Assembly (NCBI GenBank): GCA_036788095.1
Contig: DAIQOA010000023.1
Span: 1-37,506 of the forward strand
From: Anaerohabitans sp036788095
GTDB taxonomy: Bacteria > Zhuqueibacterota > Zhuqueibacteria > Residuimicrobiales > Residuimicrobiaceae
Direction of reading: 5' to 3'
Length of the DNA: 37,506 nt
Shown piece after piece: positions 1-6,427 of this stretch (its first letter is position 1; every line of letters begins with the position of its first letter). The notes below the pieces were generated by a model. It saw nothing but the letters and a program-made list of their open reading frames with translations, ran no database searches and was not told where the DNA came from. A program made the translations under genes and the position numbers.

Positions 1-1923
1 CACTTCGCCGTTCTCATCCCCCCAAAGCTCAAGCTGCCTGTTATGAGCATAGCCAAGCAGTTCGGCATTGACGGTTTTCCAGTGATCCAGCTTCTTTTTT
101 TCAGTACTCGTTGCGCAATGAACTTCCAGGAAGGCCAGCAACTTTTGCAGCAGCCGATCGCACGAGAGCTCAAAGGCCGCCACCGAGCTCTCAAAACGTT
201 TGAGAAAGTTGGTGCGAATGAGGCCGACAACCTGTTTCTGCCGATTCTGTTCGAAAGGATCAATGGAGGTGTCTGGTCCCTTATACCAGGCGAGCGGATA
301 ATACATCGGCAGCGTGAATAATGGATTTTTTTGTTCAAAGGCATTTTCCAGCATATCCAGCAGACGGCCATAGGTTTTGCGGATGGAGTAGCCGGCTACT
401 TGCGGCGGTTTGCGTTCCGGAAACGCGGCCGCTTTGCCGGTTTCACGCAGCTGGCTTTCGCGCGCATAGCTACGACTGCGCTGCACGACCAGCTGGCGAA
501 AGATATCGTCGGTGAATAATATTTCCTGCGCTTCCACCATGTGTTCGGAAATATCCATAACTTCATGCCCGATTCGGTTGCGCAGCGTCTTTTCCATCTG
601 ATTAAAGTGGGCGCGCAGGTTATTGACCCCCAACGTCCGTGCAAAATAGGTCTCGTCTCTGCGGGTGAACAGTTCTGCCATATGGCGAAAATCACTCAGG
701 CGATTGTTGATCGGAGTAGCCGTAAGCATAAAGAGTGTTTTAGGCCGTTTAACATCGTCTAGCAAGTCGTAGAGCCGATAGTAACGGGACGCGTCAGAGC
801 CGTCCTCTGCGTTGCCTTTAGTCCCGGGATTACGAAAATGGTGAGCTTCGTCGATAATAACAACATCGGCCAATTCAGCGATGCGCAAGAAACGCTCGGG
901 GAAATCACCTTTGCGTCCCAAATCGGTATGGCTGAACACAGCCAAATTGCTAAAGTCAGAGCCGCCGCCCACACCGCCGATATGAGGCAACCACTCGCGC
1001 AGGTGCGGATCCCAGACGCCTTCTTTGGCCGCTTTGGGGGCAAAGAGAACAACGCGCTTGCCTTCATGGAGTATCAGGCGCTCGATGAGCATCAGACCTA
1101 CAAACGTCTTGCCAAGTCCGACGCCATCGCAGAGGAATGCGCCGCCGTGCTGCCGGGCAATTTTCATCATCGCCCAGTACGCTTCCTTCTGGTAGCGGTC
1201 TATATGCGGAAACATGCGGGACCGGGTTTCGTCCCACTCTGTAGCCGTAAGTTCATGACCGCGGAAAAATTCTTGCAGCGCTTTGGCGTAAATATCGAAA
1301 GGTTTGTAGAGCCGGATATGCCGGTCGATAGTCTCGATAACGGCGTCAGTGACTTCGCTGGCTTCGTTCCAGTGCGTCTCGAACCATTCCTGCAGCTGGG
1401 CGACCTCGCGGCCGCTTTGGACCTGAATGTTGAGCTCGATATTTTTCGTTAATCCCGGATGGGTGAAATTGCTGGAACCGACCAGCGCCTGTGAGCCGAC
1501 GACCTCCAATTTGGCATGTGTGATATAGGCTTTGGCGTGGAATTTATCTTTGTCATATACACGGCACTCAATTTGGCGTGAACGCAACGCATCGAGTATG
1601 GCGGGAACGCCATGCAGAAAAGGATTGGACGTTTTGGTGTTTTCCAGGCTGCCATCAAGGATTTCGATGGCGCGGTTTTTAACCGCTTCAAGCAGAGCTT
1701 TGCGGGTGCGATTGGCCATCTCGGCGCCCATCAGAATGCGAATTTTGTCCAGATTTTGCCATTTGTTATCAAGCGCAAGCAGGGAGCCGATTTCAAAATA
1801 GCCGGTGGCGATGTCGAATGCTTTAGCGATACCGCACCACTCTTCAAGGTACCTGAGGCCAGTCCAGCCTGAAACGCTGTTGTCTACGATAAAGAGCTCG
1901 CGGCCTCTGGATTGGGTATTCAT
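1..1923 (-). CDS. PLD-like nuclease / SNF2 helicase fusion, C-terminus beyond left edge
   Basis: The reading frame is open from ATG at 1923 to the window edge, giving 641 residues with no stop. An AAGGA ribosome site lies 6 nt upstream. The N-terminal part resembles the PLDc_N_Snf2-like HKD nuclease domain: HAK at residues 129-131 and GSSN at 149-152, followed by a conserved NIELN. The Asp that normally follows HxK in classical PLD motifs is not at its place. A SNF2-type ATPase follows: Walker A GVGLGKT at about 267-273, DEAH at 358-361 and motif III TATP at 401-404. The helicase C lobe would lie left of the window. Family knowledge: such fusions are DNA-dependent ATPases of uncertain role, often found near restriction or phage-defence genes. 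The adjacent transposase relic fits an accessory region. A defence role is inference, since no partner gene is visible. Confidence 0.88.
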   Translation of the reverse strand, partial: MNTQSRGRELFIVDNSVSGWTGLRYLEEWCGIAKAFDIATGYFEIGSLLALDNKWQNLDKIRILMGAEMANRTRKALLEAVKNRAIEILDGSLENTKTSNPFLHGVPAILDALRSRQIECRVYDKDKFHAKAYITHAKLEVVGSQALVGSSNFTHPGLTKNIELNIQVQSGREVAQLQEWFETHWNEASEVTDAVIETIDRHIRLYKPFDIYAKALQEFFRGHELTATEWDETRSRMFPHIDRYQKEAYWAMMKIARQHGGAFLCDGVGLGKTFVGLMLIERLILHEGKRVVLFAPKAAKEGVWDPHLREWLPHIGGVGGGSDFSNLAVFSHTDLGRKGDFPERFLRIAELADVVIIDEAHHFRNPGTKGNAEDGSDASRYYRLYDLLDDVKRPKTLFMLTATPINNRLSDFRHMAELFTRRDETYFARTLGVNNLRAHFNQMEKTLRNRIGHEVMDISEHMVEAQEILFTDDIFRQLVVQRSRSYARESQLRETGKAAAFPERKPPQVAGYSIRKTYGRLLDMLENAFEQKNPLFTLPMYYPLAWYKGPDTSIDPFEQNRQKQVVGLIRTNFLKRFESSVAAFELSCDRLLQKLLAFLEVHCATSTEKKKLDHWKTVNAELLGYAHNRQLELWGDENGEV

Positions 1924-2437
1924 TGAGATCCTTTCAGGAACGAGTAAAACTTGCGAGTGGATAAGGCGCAGCGGGCTCCGGTTACAGCTCCATTTGGTTT
2001 TCAAATAAAAAAGCACAACACCTGTATCCGAAAGATAAAAATGCTGTGCTTTTTCGAATTTACCCCACCCAAGGTTAATGTGCCCAACCGGCTATATCGT
2101 AGCAATTTTGTAAAAATGCGACAAAATTGCAAGCATAATTTAGAAAAACTTTTGAATTGGATTTTCTGCAATGGGTATATATTGGCGATAGAGCTGATAT
2201 TTTAGATGAAATTGAAAAAAGTTTTCAAAGTGCTTGATTTAAAAACTTGATAAAAAGAGTTCAGCCTTCGATAGACCTGTTCTGCAGATGATTAGTACAT
2301 TTTCCATTAACCTTCACCTTCCCGTTTCTAATTGTACACTGGAAATTCCAATCTTTTATCATGTGGCTCAGGACTCATCTCTTCTTGACAAAAAAGCATG
2401 AATTTAATATTTTGCCGCTTAATATTTTTCCCAGCTA
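1924..2437. other. AT-rich intergenic spacer upstream of the helicase
   Basis: This 514-bp stretch holds no convincing gene. It is much richer in A and T than its flanks (by eye about one third GC near 2100-2240). It contains the terminator-like inverted repeat at 2008-2054 described separately. A short plus-strand frame at about 2139-2249 reads plausibly as protein but has no start codon or ribosome site. The base composition and the relic that follows suggest acquired or decaying DNA. Confidence 0.6.
2008..2054 (-). terminator. Terminator-like inverted repeat in the helicase leader
   Basis: AAAAAGCACA at 2008-2017 is the exact reverse complement of TGTGCTTTTT at 2045-2054. The 27-nt interior holds a small nested hairpin (TATC, CGAAA, GATA at about 2024-2036). 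Both strands have a T-run after the stem, so it could stop transcription either way. Its near end is 85 bp before the helicase ATG. It may shield the helicase from upstream transcription or act as an attenuator. The long loop makes it less than a textbook terminator. Confidence 0.45.
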
Positions 2438-2725
2438 GTGCGTATTCATTTTAATGAGTTCGCGCGTGTTTACGCTGAGCGGTTCTATTCGAAATATGGC
2501 TTTTGGCGGCCGGATATTCCTACCACGATCGACAAGCATGTCGGATGATGAGATTTCCGCGAGGGTTTAATATGGCTGCGTTGTCTGGATTACGTTAATG
2601 AGATTTTTACAGCAATTTTGTCATGGCAAGCGTGCTTTGGGCCGTTCCGCGATCTTGGTGGGATGGCGCCTCCAGCATGCGGCTGCAGGGAAACTGACGG
2701 ACAGCAGGAGAACTCGGCTTTATGA
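2438..2725 (+). pseudogene. Relic of an IS91-family transposase, N-terminal part
   Basis: The frame read from 2438 gives HFNEFARVYAERFYSKYGFW followed by RPDIPTTIDKHV, which closely matches the N-terminal region of IS91-type transposases (pattern HFEEFERVYDERYEKxYGFWRP, recalled from the family). After two successive stop codons at about 2543-2548 the same frame continues with DFREGLIWLRCLDYVNEIF, matching the family's ECGDLxxGFARVRCPDCxHE zinc-binding segment. Several metal-binding cysteines are lost. Beyond about 2610 the similarity seems to move to another frame (QFCHGKRALGRSAI), which implies a frameshift. No start codon, catalytic tyrosine region or terminal repeats were found. The element is long dead and only about 290 bp survive. 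Confidence 0.7.
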
Positions 2726-2903
2726 ATTGAACAAGCCTCTATTCGCGCCCCACGCCGCTGCGCAAAAACAGTGTATGCAGAGGTTCCATTCGGAATAACG
2801 AGGGGTCTGTGCACGTTTATTAAGTTATGCTAGGCTGAGAACACCGCAACACCAGAGTGACGAATGCATCCCTCGCGGCTAGAGTACATTTAAGAGGTTT
2901 GAC

Positions 2904-4169
2904 ATGCAGAATCGATCTCACGACGATTGTATCCAAAAAAGCGTTTATAGTCTTTTTATATATCTTTTTCTGATAGCCTCTCTTTTGCCGGGATTCACGG
3001 CTGCGCAGAACTGGGTGCGAACGACGGAGATACCCGTCACTTCGGTTTATGCGGTTGCAGAGCTGAACGGAGAGTTGTATGCCGCCACCGACTCTGCCAT
3101 CTATATCAGCGCCGACGAGGGTGCCTCATGGGCGCTGACTTTTGTCCAGCCGCCGAGCACTCGGCTTTATGTACTCTATGCTTCTCAAGGATACCTCTAC
3201 GTGGGTACTTCCGGCGATGGCGTATTTCGCAGTGCAGACCGAGGCCGCTCTTGGCAAACGATGAATTCCGGATTGGTTGGAAACGCTCAGGATATCACCG
3301 GATTTGCCGCGCGAGGCGATAGTCTCTATGCCGCCACAGACGGCAGTGGCGTGTATCTGCTGAATCTGGCCGATCCAACATCCTGGAAGCCATTCAACAG
3401 CGGACTCTTTCAGTTCGGCGCCTGCTCCATCATCTGCAGCGACCATACTCTGGTGGCGTGCATCGGCTCTTATGTGTTTACCCACCGGCAGGGGGCGTCG
3501 CAATGGATGGACGCCATTGCGGACACCTTGCAGGGACGCCTTCCGCTTACGCTGTACCGGCACGGCGACTCTGTATTCCTCGGTACAACAGGAGGAATTT
3601 ATAAAAGTGACCTTTCTGCCATGGGATGGCAGCGGGCGGATATTCGGGCACAGCCCAATCAAGACATCCAGACCTTTGCCGCTCAAGGAACTCTGCTCTT
3701 TGCCGGGCTGAACTATCGGGGCGAACACTGGATCTGGTCCACGGAGAATCAGGGCGCCACTTGGGATATTCGGTCACACGAGTTTGCCTATCTCTACACC
3801 CTCTTCCCCGCAAAGGGCCGAATGTGGGCCGGCAGGACAGACGGACTCTGGTCTATTGACATGGGCGCGTGGACGGGCATCGCTGAACGCAGTGTGAAGG
3901 CGCCCGACGTGCCGCACCTTGGCCAGAATTACCCGAATCCGTTTAATCCAACGACAACCATTACTTTTTATCTTCCGGCAAGAACCGCAGTGTCGTTAAA
4001 GGTGTTTGACGCCATAGGGCGCGAGGTAGCCACGCTGGTCGGTGAAGAATTGTCTGGCGGCGCCCACACTTATCAATGGACTGCCGAAGGGAAGGCAAGC
4101 GGGGTTTTCATTTATCGTTTACAAACCGGGTCTTTTGCTGAAACAAAAAAGTTTATTTTACTCAGATAA
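2904..4169 (+). CDS. Secreted beta-propeller-like protein with T9SS C-terminal sorting domain
   Basis: This 421-residue protein has an N-terminal signal peptide (hydrophobic core YSLFIYLFLIASLLPGF, likely cut near TAAQ). Asp-box-like motifs recur in the middle: SADEGASW, SADRGRSW and STENQGATW, each in a strand-rich stretch, as in BNR/photosystem-stability-type beta-propellers. The last ~85 residues begin LGQNYPNPFNPTTTITF and end RLQTGSFAETKKFILLR, a typical type IX secretion / FlgD-Ig-like tail. The protein is therefore probably carried across the outer membrane and attached to the surface or released. ATG at 2904 has AGAGG 6 nt upstream. No catalytic residues can be assigned. Propellers of this kind often bind or shape protein or glycan ligands, but the ligand is unknown. 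It stands alone, with 430 bp to the next gene. Confidence 0.85.
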   Translation: MQNRSHDDCIQKSVYSLFIYLFLIASLLPGFTAAQNWVRTTEIPVTSVYAVAELNGELYAATDSAIYISADEGASWALTFVQPPSTRLYVLYASQGYLYVGTSGDGVFRSADRGRSWQTMNSGLVGNAQDITGFAARGDSLYAATDGSGVYLLNLADPTSWKPFNSGLFQFGACSIICSDHTLVACIGSYVFTHRQGASQWMDAIADTLQGRLPLTLYRHGDSVFLGTTGGIYKSDLSAMGWQRADIRAQPNQDIQTFAAQGTLLFAGLNYRGEHWIWSTENQGATWDIRSHEFAYLYTLFPAKGRMWAGRTDGLWSIDMGAWTGIAERSVKAPDVPHLGQNYPNPFNPTTTITFYLPARTAVSLKVFDAIGREVATLVGEELSGGAHTYQWTAEGKASGVFIYRLQTGSFAETKKFILLR

Positions 4170-4202
4170 TCCTTTTGCCCAAGCCTTTGCTGTCTAGCTG
4201 TT

Positions 4203-4242
4203 TATCAGCGGCTTTTCTTTCTCCTCAGTCGTGCCTGCGCTC
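4203..4242 (+). repeat. Dispersed intergenic repeat, copy 1
   Basis: The 40 bases match 6042-6081 at 34 positions (85 %) without gaps. Shared blocks include TATCAGCG, CTTTCTC, CAGTCGTGC and TGCGCTC. Both copies lie in the same orientation, 33-75 bp after the stop codon of the preceding gene. The similarity does not continue past the block on either side. It does not read as a conserved protein in any frame. Confidence 0.6.
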
Positions 4243-4293
4243 GCGTGGAATGGCGCCTGGCGATCTTATGACATATCGGCAGCGCTAAAAGGA

Positions 4294-4310
4294 CCCGACG
4301 TTTAGTCGGG
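4294..4310. repeat. Perfect 6-bp inverted repeat
   Basis: CCCGAC and GTCGGG flank the 5-base loop GTTTA. No T-run follows, so this is not a standard terminator. A shorter relative (CGAC, TTTTA, GTCG) sits just before the ribosome site of the 6428 gene. Confidence 0.4.
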
Positions 4311-4599
4311 AAATTCCGCTTGATTTTCAACGACTGATTGGCTATTATACCGGCAACAGGGGAACCCGGGAAACATCCGCTATGGCCCGATGGCTTGAAA
4401 ACGTGAATGAGAGAAAGTGTATGAGTGGATTCAGCGCTCTCTCGCAACCCCATTCTGCGCTTCCCACAAAATAGCAATTTCTATCGCCCTTTATGAACCG
4501 CAACCCGGCTGCGACAACCGGCAGACCTTCGAATAGTATGGTGAAATCAGTGAAACGGATTTTCCTCTTGCAGTGTGACACATTGCGGAGGATTGGAGC

Positions 4600-5211
4600 A
4601 TGAAATATCCGGATCCCCGACTCTTCGGTATGGCCTTATGGTGTTCGCTCATTTGCCATACTACCACGCTCCTCAGCCGGCCGGAGCAGGTTGCGTCCCC
4701 CACTCGATCGCGTTGGCGATGGTCTGTTCAATATCTCGGGCTGACCTACCATCCGGATGGCGGAAATACCCCCGAGATCTATCCCTTGAAAATGGATCAC
4801 AAAGCTTTTCTGGTCCTCGATGTCGGCGCCGCGGCGAATCTGGACTATGGCCTGGGGCGTCATTCCTTTTTTCGTTTTACCGCCGCGCTTTATAAGGACT
4901 GCGCCTTTGTCACGGCGGGCTGCCTGCACCTCGGGCCTCGGCTGCAGACCGGTTGGGGACAGAACAGGTTCAATATCGGCATCGGCCCGATCTTTAGCTT
5001 TCGCCAGGACTGGCACCGGTTTGCTGAATACAAGGATGACGAATTCTATGGCCGGAGGATCTATAAGGGCTGGCAGTACCGGTTCTACCTCACCGCGGCT
5101 GAATTGGAATATCAACGCCGGATCAGCGATCGGATGGAATTACAGTTGTCGCTGATCCCCGGCGCGCCCCTGATCATCACCTTCCTGTTTGGCGTTCGTG
5201 TTTTGCTCTGA
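4600..5211 (+). CDS. Hypothetical protein, probably a small outer-membrane beta-barrel
   Basis: This 203-residue protein starts at ATG 4600 with GGAGG and GGAG elements upstream, and has a weak hydrophobic N-terminal stretch (LFGMALWCSLICHTTTLL) that may be a signal peptide. The rest alternates polar and hydrophobic or aromatic residues in short strands (for example FLVLDVGAAANLDYGL, RFNIGIGPIFSF, YRFYLTAAELEYQRR). It ends in a strand, LIITFLFGVRVLL. This is the look of a small outer-membrane barrel or periplasmic beta-rich protein. I recognise no named family and see no catalytic motif. The stop codon lies inside a strong hairpin (5201-5231) that also covers the approach to the next gene, so the two may be co-transcribed and linked through that structure. 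Function unknown. Confidence 0.65.
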   Translation: MKYPDPRLFGMALWCSLICHTTTLLSRPEQVASPTRSRWRWSVQYLGLTYHPDGGNTPEIYPLKMDHKAFLVLDVGAAANLDYGLGRHSFFRFTAALYKDCAFVTAGCLHLGPRLQTGWGQNRFNIGIGPIFSFRQDWHRFAEYKDDEFYGRRIYKGWQYRFYLTAAELEYQRRISDRMELQLSLIPGAPLIITFLFGVRVLL

Positions 5212-5231
5212 ATCTTTTCTTCAGAGCAAAA
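5201..5231 (+). terminator. 12-bp perfect hairpin overlapping a stop codon
   Basis: TTTTGCTCTGAA at 5201-5212 pairs exactly with TTCAGAGCAAAA at 5220-5231 around a 7-base loop. The left arm contains the TGA of the 4600 gene. No T-run follows, and the methyltransferase ATG lies only 7 nt after the stem. It may be a partial terminator, an mRNA stabiliser, or a structure that hides the next ribosome site (AAGAAG). Confidence 0.5.
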
Positions 5232-5238
5232 GAAGAGT

Positions 5239-5967
5239 ATGGCATATTACTATGAGCACAAGTTCGTTCGATTCAAACCTGGAACCGATAAAATGGGCAT
5301 CGGATTAAAAGAAAAGTCATTTGCTGTCTTGCGTTTCATCCTTGGCAAAGGATGGACCTACCGTTTTCCGCTGTATTATCAGCGAATCATGGAGAAGAGA
5401 TTCGACGCCGCCAGACAAGAAGCATTTCATTACTTTATCGATAAGGCTGGAGTTGATCTCAGGGATAAGAGGACATGCCTCGATCTCGGCTGCGGAACGG
5501 GAATTACCTCGCTGTGGCTGGCCAGCTCGCTCAACCACCTTTTCCTGATTGGGATTGATATGAATAAAGCCATGTTGAAAAGAGCGCGCCGACAGGCGAA
5601 AAAGTTGGGTGTTGCCGATCGTTGCAGTTTCCAGGAGGGCGATGCCCATCATTTCACCAGAGCGGATCTTTGCAGAGTCTATCCTGAAGGAAATGGGCTG
5701 ACTGATGTCGTTGTCAGCGCCTTTGGCTTCTCCGTGATGGCCGATCCGGAAAGTGTGTTCAAAAACACGCTTCACCTGCTTAAGGATGACGGTTATTATA
5801 TCATTTTCGATCAGTACATCCCAGGGCTCATCCTTCCTGATTTTGCAGCTGATCAATCGCGCAAGAGTTGGGAACTGGTCGAGAGCTGCTTTGTCGCCAG
5901 CGAAACAAAATGGTTTGGAAATATTTTCATTGCAATGGGCCATGGCAAAAACTCGGCCGCCAAATAA
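5239..5967 (+). CDS. Class I SAM-dependent methyltransferase
   Basis: The 242-residue product carries the class I methyltransferase signature: motif I LDLGCGTG at residues 81-88, the acidic end of strand 2 in GIDMNKAML (Asp at about 107) that would bind the SAM ribose, and a later QEGDAHHF segment. The strand-4 region TDVVVSAFGFSVMADPESVF and the LKDDGYYIIFD block are typical of UbiE/Methyltransf_11-25 relatives. About 75 residues before the SAM domain are not recognised and may hold part of the acceptor site. The acceptor (small molecule, lipid or protein) cannot be read from the sequence. It lies 27 bp after the preceding gene with a hairpin between them, and a 10-bp stem hairpin follows its stop. 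A later ATG at codon 19 is possible, but 5239 has a nearby AGAAG. Confidence 0.85.
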   Translation: MAYYYEHKFVRFKPGTDKMGIGLKEKSFAVLRFILGKGWTYRFPLYYQRIMEKRFDAARQEAFHYFIDKAGVDLRDKRTCLDLGCGTGITSLWLASSLNHLFLIGIDMNKAMLKRARRQAKKLGVADRCSFQEGDAHHFTRADLCRVYPEGNGLTDVVVSAFGFSVMADPESVFKNTLHLLKDDGYYIIFDQYIPGLILPDFAADQSRKSWELVESCFVASETKWFGNIFIAMGHGKNSAAK

Positions 5968-5970
5968 TGC

Positions 5971-6004
5971 CCAGATCGTCAAAAGTATTCCTCGGACGAT
6001 CTGG
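5971..6004 (+). terminator. Hairpin after the methyltransferase gene
   Basis: CCAGATCGTC at 5971-5980 pairs perfectly with GACGATCTGG at 5995-6004 around a 14-base loop, starting 3 bp after the stop codon. It lacks the following T-run of a classical intrinsic terminator, so it may end the transcript weakly or protect the 3' end. Confidence 0.5.
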
Positions 6005-6041
6005 TAAATAGAGGACCGTTCCGGGAGCTTGCTTCACTGCC

Positions 6042-6081
6042 TATCAGCGCCTTCCCTTTCTCGACAGTCGTGCTTGCGCTC
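6042..6081 (+). repeat. Dispersed intergenic repeat, copy 2
   Basis: Partner of 4203-4242, with 34 of 40 bases identical and the same orientation. No third copy was noticed in the window. Confidence 0.6.
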
Positions 6082-6427
6082 TCATGTATAAACGATGTAA
6101 AAACGCAAGCACCCTTTGACCCTCCACTTTCATTTTTGTACTCAGCTATCCGTTTTGGTATTTCAGCCGGTGAGCAGCCGGGAATCAGCGGAGGTGACGC
6201 CTTGTTATTATTATGTATGAGGCTGTTTTTTCCGGCGCTCTCCTCTGGCACACGGGTTGCAGCTGATTACAGAGCCGGGGCTGATTGAGCCGATGGCAAT
6301 GGATTGTGAACAAAAGCGGCGGCGACTAAGCCGGGGTAGATGCTTGGCGCCCGATCCGGAAGAAGGAACTGCCGTCTGTTGTCAAAAGAACTTTTTAATT
6401 CGACTTTTAGTCGGATGAGGAGCATCC

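Larger units (their letters stand above)
4170..4599. other. Intergenic region with repeat copy 1 and a small hairpin
   Basis: I see no gene in this 430-bp stretch. It carries one copy of a 40-bp repeat (4203-4242) whose partner lies at 6042-6081, and a perfect 6-bp hairpin at 4294-4310. Short frames on both strands have no family resemblance and no ribosome site. Confidence 0.6.
5968..6427. other. Intergenic region with hairpin and repeat copy 2
   Basis: No gene is supported here. The stretch holds a terminator-like hairpin at 5971-6004, the second copy of the 40-bp repeat at 6042-6081, and a short inverted repeat at 6401-6413 immediately before the GAGGAG ribosome site of the next gene. Confidence 0.6.

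Noticed and set aside
838..1452. A 204-residue plus-strand open frame
   Set aside because: It is antisense to the helicase ATPase domain, whose Walker A and DEAH motifs are clear on the minus strand.
2139..2249. Short plus-strand frame reading ELDFLQWVYIGDRADILDEI
   Set aside because: It reads like protein but has no start codon or ribosome site and is bounded by stops. It could be a fragment of an old gene, but no family was recognised.
4205..4477. A 90-residue minus-strand frame in the intergenic region, and a similar-sized one at 5979-6251
   Set aside because: Both overlap the 40-bp repeat, but in the repeat the two proteins are unrelated in sequence, so the repeat is not conserved as coding DNA.
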